DNA of 64,000 nt from Pseudoalteromonas sp. T1lg23B (GCF_002964665.1 NZ_PQBZ01000034.1:62429-126428), one strand, 5' to 3'; counted from the stretch's first letter, positions 1-9,370 are shown. Numbers and translations are program-made. The notes: generated by a model not told the origin, from the letters alone.

Positions 1-14
1 CAAGGATTACTTTG

Positions 15-680
15 ATGAAGAATAGCTACATTGTGTTTCTGGTGGCTGTACTCGCCTTTATCAGTAAGACTGTGAATGCCAAGGAATTTGTGGTGTCTTA
101 TGATGGCTTTTATGACCGTTTAAAAGTCGTAGAGAAAGGCAACTTTGAGTTTGCTCGCGTTAATTTTTATATTGTAGACATCGCAACACTTGAGCCTTGT
201 AAAATTAAAAAAGGCGAAATAGTAACTGAGCGCTCATCCTCGCCACTTACCTATACGAGTCAGGCTCAGTTACTGTTACCCTACGATAAACAACTTGATA
301 AAGATAAAGCGGTTGTTGTTATCGAGCCAGAAAACCCAAACCATGATTGCCAACTAAAGTTTCAAATAGAAACAGAACACTTTGGTGTGCAGAATTTGAA
401 TAAAGCGGATATCTATCAGCTGCATATGGAGTTTGATGAGTTGCTATCTGATTTATCTGGTTTTTTTGTCAGTAAGTTGATGAGTTTTTTATTGCCTGAA
501 CAAAAGGGCATTAAAATCACCTTTACGCACCCTGTTTCCTTTGCCGATGAACAAGTGCAATGTGCTCAAATGAGCTGTACTTTTGAAGTAAGTGACACAT
601 GGCAAGACAATTCGCAGAAGCTTAATACAAGTAATGCAAATATTAACATTGAACAAGTAACGCCTTGGATCAGTAAATAG
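15..680 (+). CDS. DUF2987 family exported protein
   Basis: A protein of 221 residues with a clear N-terminal signal peptide (hydrophobic core about residues 5-17, cleavage probably after the NA at about 21-22), so it is predicted to be periplasmic or surface-associated. The sequence after the leader (YDGFYDRLK, then a segment with PYDKQLDKDKA and a paired-cysteine region) fits the DUF2987 family of gammaproteobacterial exported proteins, whose function is not known. Four cysteines in the mature part could form disulfides. The ATG at 15 is chosen over a TTG three bases upstream because AGGA at 3-6 is well spaced for it. The window starts just upstream, so the promoter is not visible. A strong terminator follows the gene. 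Confidence 0.7.
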   Translation: MKNSYIVFLVAVLAFISKTVNAKEFVVSYDGFYDRLKVVEKGNFEFARVNFYIVDIATLEPCKIKKGEIVTERSSSPLTYTSQAQLLLPYDKQLDKDKAVVVIEPENPNHDCQLKFQIETEHFGVQNLNKADIYQLHMEFDELLSDLSGFFVSKLMSFLLPEQKGIKITFTHPVSFADEQVQCAQMSCTFEVSDTWQDNSQKLNTSNANINIEQVTPWISK

Positions 681-695
681 TATCGACTTCCCAAT

Positions 696-732
696 CTGGC
701 TCAATGCTCGTTGAGCCAGCCATTTTCTTTTA
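696..732 (+). terminator. Rho-independent terminator after the DUF2987 gene
   Basis: A perfect 9-bp stem (CTGGCTCAA / TTGAGCCAG) with a 6-base loop is followed by a T-rich tract. Confidence 0.8.
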
Positions 733-837
733 GTTCTTAACTTTTGCCAAATCATTTTATCTTTGCTAATCAATGGCAAGGCATGGCTCTATCTGCTACA
801 CCTATTACAGGCTGATAATTCAAAGGACGGCCCTGCT

Positions 838-1499
838 ATGTTTGGTTTTCTAGAACATATGAGTAGATTTATAAAAGGTTACTTAAAAATCGTACGTTTA
901 CTGTGTTTGTGATGAGTGTGGTGTTGCTTGGCGCTACAGTGATTTTTTTCTTAGACCAACACACTAAATTAGAAGTAAAACAAGATATTCACAGCAAAAT
1001 AAGTGACCAACTTTCTCTGCGATATAACCTGCTCTTGAGTAAATTGAATGACAAGAAAAAGGAGATTCGATTTCTACACGCTACACCGCCTGTAAAGGGA
1101 ATCATGCGTGCAGTGAGCAACAACGGTATAGACCCGCTTGACGGCACAGTTGAAGCGCAATGGATATCTAGACTAGAGATTATATTCAAAGGCTATATTG
1201 AGAATCACCCAGATATTCTACAGTTAAGGTACATCGGATTCGCGGACAATGGCAAAGAGATAGTGCGTGTTGAACGGCGTGATGAAATCGTATCGGTTAT
1301 TGATAAAAGATGTCTAGTTGTTTGAGGGAAGATCACACTCAGGAATGAAGACCCAGATGAAGTTGAAAAAGCCCTCAATAAAGTGGATAAATTTCTCCCA
1401 AAAGAATTAGTTGGCAGTATTAATAACTGCTTGAGAGAGTCTGATTTTCGTCGTGCTGAAACAATAGTCAAAGCTTATATTAATTCAAGGAGTAGTTAG
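838..1499 (+). pseudogene. Remnant of a membrane-anchored Cache-type sensor protein
   Basis: A broken gene. It opens at an ATG at 838 with AAAGGA about 10 bases upstream, but that frame stops after 24 codons. The conserved reading continues in another frame from about 903: a transmembrane helix (MSVVLLGATVIFFL), then an extracytoplasmic region typical of double-Cache sensors of kinases and diguanylate cyclases (LQLRYIGFADNGKEIVRVER). One base appears to be missing near 897-902. The reading then loses similarity and hits TGA at 1323-1325. In the same frame, a tail containing NKVDKFLPKELVG runs to TAG at 1497-1499 and looks like the end of a longer signalling protein. A large internal deletion that removed the output domains explains this best. 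The identity of the tail is not known. Confidence 0.65.
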
Positions 1500-1602
1500 A
1501 TACTCGCATCTGTGTTGGGCAAACCCGCTCTACTTTTTTTAGGTCGTGATAATTTCTCTAAGATAAGAGAGATTAAACTAGTTCGTTAAGCAAAAAATCC
1601 GT

Positions 1603-1608
1603 ATAATT
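1603..1608 (+). promoter_or_regulatory. Candidate -10 element for ttcA
   Basis: A perfect TATAAT lies 60 bases upstream of the ttcA start. No good -35 hexamer is seen at the usual distance. A small perfect inverted repeat (TAGTCAG-cgcca-CTGACTA, 1636-1654) lies in the presumed 5' leader. Confidence 0.4.
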
Positions 1609-1667
1609 GCCGCCCTTGAATTTCCATTGCAAATTTAGTCAGCGCCACTGACTATGTGGGTAGGTAG

Positions 1668-2561
1668 ATGAGTCAAACAGATACGCGAAAAGAAGCTTTT
1701 GAATTTAACAAGCTACAAAAACGACTGAGAAGAAACGTCGGTAACGCCATTACCGATTACGGCATGATTGAAGAAAATGATGTAGTAATGGCCTGTATTA
1801 GTGGTGGTAAAGACTCCTTCGCAATGCTTGATATTCTATTACAGTTACAAAAAGTCGCGCCTATTTCTTTTGAAGTTGTAGCGGTCAACTTAGACCAAAA
1901 GCAACCTGGATTTCCTGAGCACATCTTACCTGAGTACTTTGAATCGCTGAACATTCCATATTATATCGTTGATAAGGATACCTACTCGGTAGTAAAGCAG
2001 AAGATCCCAGAGGGAAAGACAACCTGTGGCTTGTGCTCGCGATTGCGTCGCGGCACCTTGTATTCTTTTGCGGAAAAGATTGGTGCAACTAAAATTGCAT
2101 TGGGTCATCATATGGATGATATGGTTGAAACACTATTTTTGAACATGTTTCATGGTGCACGCCTCAAAGGAATGCCTCCTAAGTTACGTTCAGATGACGG
2201 GCGTAATGTGGTGATCCGTCCACTTACCTATTGTCGTGAAAATGATTTAATAAGCTATGCCGAGCAAAAAGAGTTTCCGATTATTCCGTGTAACTTGTGT
2301 GGTTCTCAGGAAAATTTGCAACGGCAAAATATCAAAGCTATGTTGGTTGAATGGGACAAGAAAACACCAGGGCGCGTAGAAAATATATTCAAAGCAATGC
2401 AGAATGTCAGCCCAAGTCAACTTGCTGACAAAGAATTGTTTGATTTTGAGAATTTACCTTTAGACAGAAGCGAAGAACGTCAGGAATATGAATTTTCTGA
2501 AGCGGTAGTCTCATCGACTAACATTGATGAATCGTTGTTCATAGATGTCACCAATATCTAA
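1668..2561 (+). CDS. ttcA: tRNA 2-thiocytidine biosynthesis protein TtcA
   Basis: TtcA thiolates cytidine 32 of certain tRNAs, using ATP and an oxygen-labile iron-sulfur cluster. The 297-residue protein has the PP-loop ATP pyrophosphatase signature SGGKDS at residues 45-50. The CxxC pair at C120/C123 ([10 protein letters not shown]) and a second pair at C208/C211 (CNLCG) are the expected cluster and catalytic cysteines. Length and motif order are normal for the family. The gene stands alone on the plus strand and converges on uspE across a shared terminator. Proximity to fnr and uspE is the usual arrangement in Shewanella-like genomes. Confidence 0.95.
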   Translation: MSQTDTRKEAFEFNKLQKRLRRNVGNAITDYGMIEENDVVMACISGGKDSFAMLDILLQLQKVAPISFEVVAVNLDQKQPGFPEHILPEYFESLNIPYYIVDKDTYSVVKQKIPEGKTTCGLCSRLRRGTLYSFAEKIGATKIALGHHMDDMVETLFLNMFHGARLKGMPPKLRSDDGRNVVIRPLTYCRENDLISYAEQKEFPIIPCNLCGSQENLQRQNIKAMLVEWDKKTPGRVENIFKAMQNVSPSQLADKELFDFENLPLDRSEERQEYEFSEAVVSSTNIDESLFIDVTNI

Positions 2562-2573
2562 CCATCCCTTGAT

Positions 2574-2601
2574 AAAAAGCCCCTCATTCGAGGGGCTTTT
2601 T
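2574..2601. terminator. Bidirectional terminator between ttcA and uspE
   Basis: An A-run, GCCCCTC, a 4-base loop, GAGGGGC and a T-run give a strong stem usable on either strand between the convergent genes. Confidence 0.9.
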
Positions 2602-2609
2602 GTTGATAA

Positions 2610-3532
2610 TTAATCCTCTAGTGGACTTTTGTAGCCGTCTGGTTTCAGTGCGAGTACGTCGCAGTCAAGACTATCGATTACATGTTCTGCGGTGTTACCG
2701 ATAAGCGCGGCGCTAAGTCCAGTGCGTCCAACCGTACCAATAACCACCAACTCAGACTTTTTATCTTTCGCCACCATAGGAATGACATCTTCAGGTAAAC
2801 CCTCTCTAACTATGCAATCACTTTGGGCAATGGAGAAGGACGCTGCCAGTGCAAAGGTCTCTTCCTCGTGATGTTTTTTGACTGCCTCGTTATACTGCGT
2901 AGGATTAAACTCAGGGATTTCAATGGCAATATTAACCGGTGTAGCAGGGTAGGTGTTCACCAAACTGAGTTTTGCATTAGCAAGTTGGCAAATAAACTGC
3001 GCATCACTAATGATACGACGATTGAGCTCCAAATGTTGCTCGTTGTCGCTTACCGCATTAACGGCTGCAAGTATATGGCCGTGAGCTGGCAGTCTTGATC
3101 TTTAACCAACAACACTGGCGCAGGACACTTACGGATGAGGTGCCAATCGGTAGGGGTAAAGATCACAGACTTTAAGGTATCATGTTGATGAGTACCTTTG
3201 ACTACGAGATCATAGTCATCTTTGATAACGGTTTTAATGATTGCTTCATAGGGGCGGTTATGCCAAAGCACCTGGCTATGAATGTTGATCCCCTCTACAT
3301 TTTTTAAAATCTCATCTATCCAAGCTTCTCTATCTTTTACCACTGCGTCACGCATTGCTTCGCGTTCGTCCTTCGAAAGCATGGTGGTCATTTCATACGA
3401 AAAATCATAGATAGATAGGAATGCGGTTACCTCAGCACCAGTTTTCTTGGCGAGGGTAATAGAGCGCTGTAAGCTGTCTTGTTGCGCTTTGGTTGGGTCT
3501 ATAACGGCTAAAATGCGTTTAATTTTGTCCAT
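2610..3532 (-). pseudogene. uspE: Universal stress protein UspE, interrupted by a frameshift
   Basis: UspE is a tandem universal-stress-protein of about 310 residues. Here the N-terminal USP half reads from 3532 (start MDKIKRILAVIDPT) to VLLVKDQ and then stops at 3050. The second USP half (LELNRRIISDAQF onward, with the nucleotide-loop motif GTVGRTGLSAALIGNTAEHV) reads in another frame to 2610. Adding one base at about 3088-3091 would restore a continuous reading through an expected linker, DWPAHGHILAAVNAV. A single missing G in a GG pair is therefore the simplest explanation. Both halves are otherwise well conserved, so either the mutation is recent or it is a sequencing error. The gene lies downstream of fnr, as in related genomes. 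Confidence 0.8.
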
Positions 3533-3558
3533 CGCAAGTTCCTTAACGTGCTTTGTTA

Positions 3559-3594
3559 GCTAAATCAGTTAAATTTAAGTGTAACTGATTTAGC
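3559..3594. promoter_or_regulatory. 12-bp perfect inverted repeat between fnr and uspE
   Basis: GCTAAATCAGTT (3559-3570) and AACTGATTTAGC (3583-3594) are exact reverse complements separated by 12 bases. No T-run follows on either strand, so it is not a standard terminator. It sits 26 bases upstream of the uspE start and may be an operator or an RNA hairpin. Confidence 0.5.
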
Positions 3595-3633
3595 GCAAGG
3601 TTAAAGAATTTACCAGTAATTCGTTGCGTTAGA

Positions 3634-4368
3634 TCAAATCGAAATGGCAGCAGTTCGTGCCAGTGCAGGAATATCTAAAATAGTAATAAATTTACCTTCA
3701 ACCTTAATAATCTCAGACTTTTGGAAGCGACTAAGTAGGCGACTAATGGTCTCTACGGTGAGTCCTAAATAGTTACCTATCTCACCTCGGGTCATGGTAA
3801 AGCGAAACTCTTTGCGAGAGAAGCCACGCTCACCAAAGCGATTTGATAGATTAAAAATAAACGTCGCCAGACGTTCTTCAGCGGTTTTTTTATTTAGCAG
3901 TAGCAACATCTCTTGATCGTAGTTGATCTCGCTACTCATCAGACGCATTATTTGCTGACGTAACTTAGGAAGCTTACCCGCAAGTTCGTCTAATGTGTCA
4001 AATGGGATTTCACACACCATCGATGTTTCTAGTGCTTGTGCAAAGCTTTGGTGCTGCATTTTGTTAATGGCATCAAAACCTACCAAATCCCCCGCTAAAT
4101 GAAAGCCAGTGATTTGCTCATCGCCTTGCTCAGATAGGGTATATGACTTAAATGACCCTGAACGGACCGCAAAGATAGAATTCAGTGGAGAACCAGACTC
4201 AAACAAGTAGTCGCCTTTGTGTAGCGGCTTTTTTCGCTCAATGATTTCATCAAGTTTGTCCATTTCATTCCCATTTAGGGTGAATGGTAAACACAACTGG
4301 CTGATACTACAGTTATTACAGCTTATCGTACATTGGCTTTTAGCACGATTTTGATTGTTTAAATCCAT
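3634..4368 (-). CDS. fnr: FNR-family oxygen-sensing transcriptional regulator (Fnr/EtrA)
   Basis: A global regulator that switches genes on low oxygen through a [4Fe-4S] cluster. The 244-residue protein has the cluster cysteines C17, C20 and C26 plus C119, matching the spacing of E. coli FNR (C20, C23, C29, C122). A CRP-type cyclic-nucleotide-like fold spans about residues 35-150. The C-terminal helix-turn-helix has the recognition helix TVETISRLL with E206, S209 and R210, the residues that read TTGAT half-sites in FNR. It lies just downstream of the cbb3 maturation genes, a known target group of this family. The symbol etrA is used for the same gene in Shewanella. Confidence 0.93.
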   Translation of the reverse strand: MDLNNQNRAKSQCTISCNNCSISQLCLPFTLNGNEMDKLDEIIERKKPLHKGDYLFESGSPLNSIFAVRSGSFKSYTLSEQGDEQITGFHLAGDLVGFDAINKMQHQSFAQALETSMVCEIPFDTLDELAGKLPKLRQQIMRLMSSEINYDQEMLLLLNKKTAEERLATFIFNLSNRFGERGFSRKEFRFTMTRGEIGNYLGLTVETISRLLSRFQKSEIIKVEGKFITILDIPALARTAAISI

Positions 4369-4401
4369 AATAAATCCATTCTCTAAGACTTCTTACCTAG
4401 G

Positions 4402-5073
4402 TTAATGTACTAATCTATCGGTTGCAATGATTAGTAGATAAATACCATACCAAATGAAAATACTGCCCAATGCAACTCTGATCAGAGTATGGTTCAAAAA
4501 ACGGCTCAGTTTTTGGGCTGAATGGCCCACTGCGAGCATCGCAGGCAAGGTACCCAGTGCGAAGCTTAACATGATTAGAGCGCCGTAACTTGCAGAGTCC
4601 GCTTGGAGTGTCCATGTCAGCGCAGAATACACAAGACCACATGGTAACCAACCCCATAACATGCCATACGCAAAAACCCGAGAGTAGCTTGTAACTGGTA
4701 ACAAAAATTTATTCAACTTGACTAAGTGCTGCCATATGACGGTTTTTGCGCCAGCCTCTAGCCATTGCAAGGTACTGGCTAGGCGCATGACATAAATACC
4801 CACTAGCAACATGAAGACGCCGCTCAGCATCTTTAAGCTCAGTGCAAATGTTGTGTTTTGTTTTGCAAAAGCCCCGCCCAATGTTGCCACCAAAGCCCCT
4901 GCAAACATATAACTAGCAATTCGCCCTGCATTGTAGAGCAAACTTACCCGCCACGTATTTAGCGTCGAGGACGCCAACTGTAAGCTAGATGCAATACCAC
5001 CACACATCACAAGACAATGTCCGCTGCCAACCAAACCCATAATGAAAGCACTAAGCAAGCTAATCTCGTTCAT
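4402..5073 (-). CDS. DsbD_2 / TauE-SafE-like membrane protein of the cco cluster
   Basis: An integral membrane protein of 223 residues with six or so hydrophobic segments. It starts with the motif GSGHCLVMCGG (about residues 16-26), typical of the family related to the DsbD transmembrane domain (often annotated as sulfite exporter TauE/SafE or COG2836). Members are regularly found between ccoS and fnr in gammaproteobacteria. The paired cysteines suggest a metal- or thiol-related role in oxidase assembly, but this is inferred only from context. Its start overlaps the ccoS end by 14 bases, so it is translated as part of the ccoHIS unit. Confidence 0.75.
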   Translation of the reverse strand: MNEISLLSAFIMGLVGSGHCLVMCGGIASSLQLASSTLNTWRVSLLYNAGRIASYMFAGALVATLGGAFAKQNTTFALSLKMLSGVFMLLVGIYVMRLASTLQWLEAGAKTVIWQHLVKLNKFLLPVTSYSRVFAYGMLWGWLPCGLVYSALTWTLQADSASYGALIMLSFALGTLPAMLAVGHSAQKLSRFLNHTLIRVALGSIFIWYGIYLLIIATDRLVH

Positions 5074-5233
5074 TGGCGTTTTTATGCTGCTCTTTGTCGT
5101 CTTCGAATAATATACTGTGGCCTTGTTTTTCTAAGTCGGAAAACTGCTCGCTTTTAACTGCCCAAAAAAATATCCCAATGGCGATAATCACGAATAGAAT
5201 AGCGATTGGGATTAACACATAAATGATACTCAT
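5060..5233 (-). CDS. ccoS: cbb3-type cytochrome oxidase assembly protein CcoS
   Basis: A small protein of 57 residues, read directly from the sequence. It has one N-terminal membrane helix (MSIIYVLIPIAILFVIIAIG) followed by an acidic tail (SEQFSDLEKQGHSILFEDD), the standard CcoS layout. CcoS is needed for cofactor (heme b and CuB) insertion into the CcoN subunit. The ATG overlaps the ccoI stop in an ATGA junction, indicating translational coupling, and the end overlaps the next gene by 14 bases. Confidence 0.92.
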   Translation of the reverse strand: MSIIYVLIPIAILFVIIAIGIFFWAVKSEQFSDLEKQGHSILFEDDKEQHKNANERD

Positions 5234-7605
5234 ATCTTTAACAACCTAAGTGAATTACCTATCACTATTATAGAACTTGCTGACATACCTATAACGGCCA
5301 CCCAGGGTGGTACCATACCAAGCGCGGCTAATGGTAAGATTGAAGCGTTATAGAGCAATGAAATTGTTAAGTTTTGCTTAACCACTCGGCGGGTATGTTT
5401 AGCAACTTGTTGTAACTGTATAATGGCGTTTAGATTACTCTTAAGTAACACAACATCGGCTACATTTTTTGAAATATCAGCACCAGTTTCCATGGCTATC
5501 GATAGATGTGCGCTATTGAACACTGGGCTGTCATTTACGCCATCACCTATCATCGCAACAACTTCACCTTGGGCTGACCACGAATCTACCGCGTTTAGTT
5601 TATCTTGTGGTGAACAATTACTGAGTTGCGAATCTAAGCCAAGCTGTTGAGCAAGTTGTGCACCCGCGATACTGCTGTCCCCTGTCAGCATATGACAGGA
5701 TAAACCATTTCTTTGCAGCGCTTTAATAACCGAGTGAGCGTTGTCGCGCACTTTGTCATTGAGTAGAAACTCTGCCACAGCCTTTTGATTGATAAACAAG
5801 GTGGCTTGTGATTGGCCTTTTTGTTCACCAAACCAATCACTTTTGCCAATAGCAATTTCATCAGTTTCCAGCTTAGCACTGATCCCAATACCCGGGTGAA
5901 CAACAACGTCTTGCATATCGTGATGAATGCTAAGGTGTTGCGAAAACGCCTCTGCGATAGGGTGCTCTGAATAGCGTTCTAAACTGGCTGCTAGCGCTAA
6001 AACTTGTTGTTCGCAATATTGACTATCTAGAATGTTTACCTGCTGGATGGAGAATCGACCTTCAGTTAAAGTACCGGTCTTATCAAATGCAACGCGAGTA
6101 AGTTTGGTCAGCGTTTCCAACACATGACCTTCTTTTATTAAAACGCCTTGCTTCGTTAAGTTGGCGACAGCACAGGTAAGAGCGGTCGGTATTGCCAAAC
6201 TGAGTGCACAAGGGCAGGTTGCTACTAAGACAGAAATGGTTACCCAAAAGGCTTGTTCAGGGGAGACGGAGTACCAACCAATAGCCGTCAAAGAAGCAAA
6301 TACAAGTAAGCAAGCAACAAACCATTGCGCGACCTTATCTGTGATCTCAACTAACTTGGGGCGCTTACTTAATGCAGAGTGTTGTAAGCGAATGATTTGA
6401 TTGAGTAGTGTGTTTTGCCCAATTTTGTTAATTTCAATGCTGATCACACCATCATGATTGATAGTGCCCGCAAAAACCTGATTACCCTCATACTTACTTA
6501 CAGGTAAATGCTCCCCCGTCATCATTGACTCATCTACACTTGTTTTACCGTGTAAAATCAGGCCATCGGCCGGAATGGTTTCGCCCGGTTTAACTAAAAT
6601 TTTGTCCGCCAACTTTAGGTTTTTGGCCGCGATGATTTGTTCGTCATCGCCAGCAGTGATTTTTCGAGCGGTTAATGGCAATAATTTCTGTAAGTTAGCT
6701 GTAAATTCACTGGCTTTTAAACGGGCTCTAAACTCTAGATATTTACCCAACAGCAATAAGAATGTGAACATACAGATAGATTCAAAATAGACTTCACCCA
6801 CTTCCATAACCGTGGCGTAACAACTGGCTCCATAAGCGCCAAAGATAGCCAGTGAAACGGGCAAGTCCATATTGAGTTGTTTAGCTTTTAGCCCTTTGAT
6901 GGCATTGGTTAAAAAGGGCAGTGCAGAATACAGGATCACAGGAGAGGCGAGTACTAGACTTATCCAGCGAAAATACTGTTCAAAGTCGTCTTCCATGCCT
7001 GAAAACATACCAAAGTACATAGCAAAGGCGAACATCATGACCTGCATAGTCATGATACCGGCTACACCTAAACGGCGGATATAGGCCTTGGCAGCGGCTT
7101 GTTTTTGAGTAGCTTCATCATCGGCTTGAAATGGGTAGGCTTTATAGCCGATTTGCATCAGTGATTGGATGATGTCGCTTAACAGTATCTGTTTGGCATT
7201 CCACAAAATCATGGCGCGGTGAGTCGAGGTGTTAACATCGACTCTTGCCACCCCCTTTAGTGCCAATAGTTGCTTTTCAATCAGCCAAGCGCAGGCTGCA
7301 CAGCTTATGCCCTCAACACTGAGTAATACTTCACTCAACTCCCCAGAGTGGGTGACAAAATCTTGTTGAACATCATGATTGTCATAACTTTTAATGAGAC
7401 TCAGTTGTTCAGGAACCAACTCATCAATTTTACCCGCGGTTTTGGTTCTAAACTTGTAGTAGTCGCTCATTCCCTGACTAAGGATTGTTTGTGCGACAGT
7501 TTGGCAACCAATACAGCAAACGGGTTGAGCTTGACTTTGATAAACCACTTCACCGGTGTAACCTTGTGGAATGGGTTCAAGACAATGAAAACAAGCTTGT
7601 GCCAT
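5230..7605 (-). CDS. ccoI: Copper-exporting P1B-type ATPase CcoI/FixI for cbb3 oxidase assembly
   Basis: A heavy-metal P-type ATPase of 791 residues that delivers copper for CuB insertion into cbb3 oxidase. The N-terminus carries cysteine pairs (CFHC near residues 5-8 and CCIGC near 30-34), then a heavy-metal-associated domain with GISCAAC at about 100. The membrane metal site CPC is at 464-466, the phosphorylated aspartate is D508 in DKTGT, and the ATP-hinge GDGVND starts at about 687. Length and the extra N-terminal cysteines fit the FixI/CcoI subgroup rather than CopA. It lies between ccoH and ccoS with a 5-base gap and a 4-base overlap, so all three are one unit. Confidence 0.95.
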   Translation of the reverse strand: MAQACFHCLEPIPQGYTGEVVYQSQAQPVCCIGCQTVAQTILSQGMSDYYKFRTKTAGKIDELVPEQLSLIKSYDNHDVQQDFVTHSGELSEVLLSVEGISCAACAWLIEKQLLALKGVARVDVNTSTHRAMILWNAKQILLSDIIQSLMQIGYKAYPFQADDEATQKQAAAKAYIRRLGVAGIMTMQVMMFAFAMYFGMFSGMEDDFEQYFRWISLVLASPVILYSALPFLTNAIKGLKAKQLNMDLPVSLAIFGAYGASCYATVMEVGEVYFESICMFTFLLLLGKYLEFRARLKASEFTANLQKLLPLTARKITAGDDEQIIAAKNLKLADKILVKPGETIPADGLILHGKTSVDESMMTGEHLPVSKYEGNQVFAGTINHDGVISIEINKIGQNTLLNQIIRLQHSALSKRPKLVEITDKVAQWFVACLLVFASLTAIGWYSVSPEQAFWVTISVLVATCPCALSLAIPTALTCAVANLTKQGVLIKEGHVLETLTKLTRVAFDKTGTLTEGRFSIQQVNILDSQYCEQQVLALAASLERYSEHPIAEAFSQHLSIHHDMQDVVVHPGIGISAKLETDEIAIGKSDWFGEQKGQSQATLFINQKAVAEFLLNDKVRDNAHSVIKALQRNGLSCHMLTGDSSIAGAQLAQQLGLDSQLSNCSPQDKLNAVDSWSAQGEVVAMIGDGVNDSPVFNSAHLSIAMETGADISKNVADVVLLKSNLNAIIQLQQVAKHTRRVVKQNLTISLLYNASILPLAALGMVPPWVAVIGMSASSIIVIGNSLRLLKI

Positions 7606-7610
7606 GTTAA

Positions 7611-8102
7611 TTACTTATATTCTGGAGATATTTTCAAAATTTCCTGACTCGGAAGTTGGATGTTTTCTTTTAACTTCCAACTGCCATCCATAGGCTCAAT
7701 AAATACCGTATACGCGCCTTGCTGGATCTGCTCAAGAATCGCGGTAAACTCGCCATTTGCATTGGGCAACAAATTGACATTGAAGTCATGAGCTTTGATA
7801 GTTCTATGATAAAAAGAAGCTTTTAGGGCTTTAACTTTGCTGTGATCACCTTTGGTAAACACAAATTTTATGTAGTCGTTGTCTACTTGCAAGTCACCGT
7901 GTAGGTAAAGAGCCTTCGCTTTGTTGAACTTGGTCAGTTCTAAGTTGATTGCTTTACCTTTTTTGTAATAGTCATCAACCACCATGTCAGGACCATTACC
8001 GACGGCAACGAAGACTAAAACCACACATGCAACGATGGTTGCAAGCGGGAAAAACATTAAAAACCAAGGCCAAAAATTCTTATACCACGGAGTAGGGTTC
8101 AT
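7611..8102 (-). CDS. ccoH: FixH/CcoH family cbb3 oxidase assembly protein
   Basis: A single-span membrane protein of 163 residues. A hydrophobic helix at about residues 13-34 follows the WYKNFWPW start, and then comes the FixH periplasmic domain with VVDDYYKKGKAIN. FixH/CcoH binds the oxidase subunits and helps form the active complex. It is the first gene of the ccoH-ccoI-ccoS group and is separated from ccoP by a strong terminator, so it probably has its own promoter. Confidence 0.9.
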   Translation of the reverse strand: MNPTPWYKNFWPWFLMFFPLATIVACVVLVFVAVGNGPDMVVDDYYKKGKAINLELTKFNKAKALYLHGDLQVDNDYIKFVFTKGDHSKVKALKASFYHRTIKAHDFNVNLLPNANGEFTAILEQIQQGAYTVFIEPMDGSWKLKENIQLPSQEILKISPEYK

Positions 8103-8161
8103 AACGACTCTAATGCTTGAAAAGTGTGGCGATATTTTATCTTATTTGTCGTTAAATACCT

Positions 8162-8191
8162 AAAAAAAAGCCTCCAAATGGAGGCTTTTTT
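8162..8191. terminator. Terminator between ccoP and ccoH
   Basis: An A-run, GCCTCC, loop aaat, GGAGGC and a T-run form a symmetrical stem. It separates the structural ccoNOQP operon from the ccoHIS maturation genes on the minus strand. Confidence 0.9.
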
Positions 8192-8214
8192 GATCTTAAT
8201 TAACAATGGCGTTG

Positions 8215-9183
8215 TTATTGTTTATTTTGCGATAAGCTATAAACATACGCAGTCAATAAGTGTACTTTGTCTTCACCTAGAATATCTTTCCAAGCAGGCA
8301 TTACACCAGCACGGCCATGGTTAAGTGTTTCTTCAACGGCACGTTGAGAACCACCATACAACCAGATGTTATCTGTTAGGTTAGGTGCGCCAAATGGTAG
8401 GTTATGAGCAACAGAACCTTTACCGTCCATACCGTGACACGCAGCACACATAGCAAACTTAGCCTTACCAGCTTCTGCATCTTTTTGGTTAACTTTACGG
8501 CCAGAAAGACTTAACACGTAAGCGGTCATTTCTTTAACGCCTTGCTCACCCAATGCATCTTTCCAAGGTGGCATAGCTGCAACACGACCTTGTAGTAGTG
8601 TTTCTTTGATCTTGTCAGGTGTACCACCGTATAACCAGTCGTCATCTGTCAAGTTAGGGAAACCTGTACCACCACGAGCGTCTGAGCCGTGACACTGAGC
8701 ACAGTTTTGAGCGAATAAGCGTTGACCAATTTCAAGAGCTTTTTCGTCTTTTGCTAGTGTTTCGATGTCTTGCTTAGCATAGGCCTCGAAGATAGGACCA
8801 AAACGCTCTTCAGCGGCAATGATCTCTTGGTCTAACTGTACTTTTTCACCGTTAGCTAGCGCCTCTTCAGTTGCTTTTTTTGACTCAGCAAGTGACGTTA
8901 CACCTTGGTTTGAGCTGGTCCACTTTGCTAGACCTTGCCAGTTACCAAGACCTGGGTACGCTGCTAAATAGTACACAGCCCAAACAAATGTTGCGAAGAA
9001 CATATAAGTCCACCACTTTGGTAGTGGGTTATTGATTTCTTCAATTCCGTCAAACTCGTGACCACAGCTTTCGCCTTCTTTAACACCTACATAGTTTTTT
9101 AGGTTCCAAAGCAATAAGCCTAAGATCAGAGCAAGACACGCAAGGGTCAGTACAATGACCCAAATACTCCAAAAGCTAGTCAT
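8215..9183 (-). CDS. ccoP: cbb3-type cytochrome c oxidase subunit III (CcoP)
   Basis: The diheme electron-input subunit of cbb3 oxidase. The 322-residue protein has two membrane helices (about residues 7-28 and 58-76). Two class I cytochrome c domains follow, with heme sites C161-x2-C164-H165 (CAQCHG) and C246-x2-C249-H250 (CAACHG), and the axial methionines expected in the MPPWKD and MPAWKD segments. The start overlaps the ccoQ stop by 4 bases (ATGA), and the gene ends the structural operon before a terminator. Confidence 0.97.
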   Translation of the reverse strand: MTSFWSIWVIVLTLACLALILGLLLWNLKNYVGVKEGESCGHEFDGIEEINNPLPKWWTYMFFATFVWAVYYLAAYPGLGNWQGLAKWTSSNQGVTSLAESKKATEEALANGEKVQLDQEIIAAEERFGPIFEAYAKQDIETLAKDEKALEIGQRLFAQNCAQCHGSDARGGTGFPNLTDDDWLYGGTPDKIKETLLQGRVAAMPPWKDALGEQGVKEMTAYVLSLSGRKVNQKDAEAGKAKFAMCAACHGMDGKGSVAHNLPFGAPNLTDNIWLYGGSQRAVEETLNHGRAGVMPAWKDILGEDKVHLLTAYVYSLSQNKQ

Positions 9184-9365
9184 TTTTCAGACTCCTTTTC
9201 CTCGTTAGAGATTGTTTTTTTATGCTCTTTTTCATCTTCAAAAATGGCATTAGCTGCATCGTCAAAACGACGCTTAGTGCTTTTGCTATATGCCCAAGCA
9301 ACAATCACAATAAATAGTACCAAAATTACCAGAGTCAAAATGCCTCTGTATGTGCCGTAATCCAT
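9180..9365 (-). CDS. ccoQ: cbb3-type cytochrome oxidase subunit CcoQ
   Basis: A protein of 61 residues with one membrane helix (about residues 8-26, GILTLVILVLFIVIVAWAY) and a charged C-terminal tail. This is the usual CcoQ form, which stabilises the complex. It sits between ccoO and ccoP with a 5-base gap and a 4-base overlap. Confidence 0.92.
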   Translation of the reverse strand: MDYGTYRGILTLVILVLFIVIVAWAYSKSTKRRFDDAANAIFEDEKEHKKTISNEEKESEK

Positions 9366-9370
9366 AATAA

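Noticed and set aside
4415..4657. 80-codon minus-strand frame inside the DsbD_2-like gene
   Set aside because: It lies fully within a well-supported membrane protein gene in another frame and has no family character.
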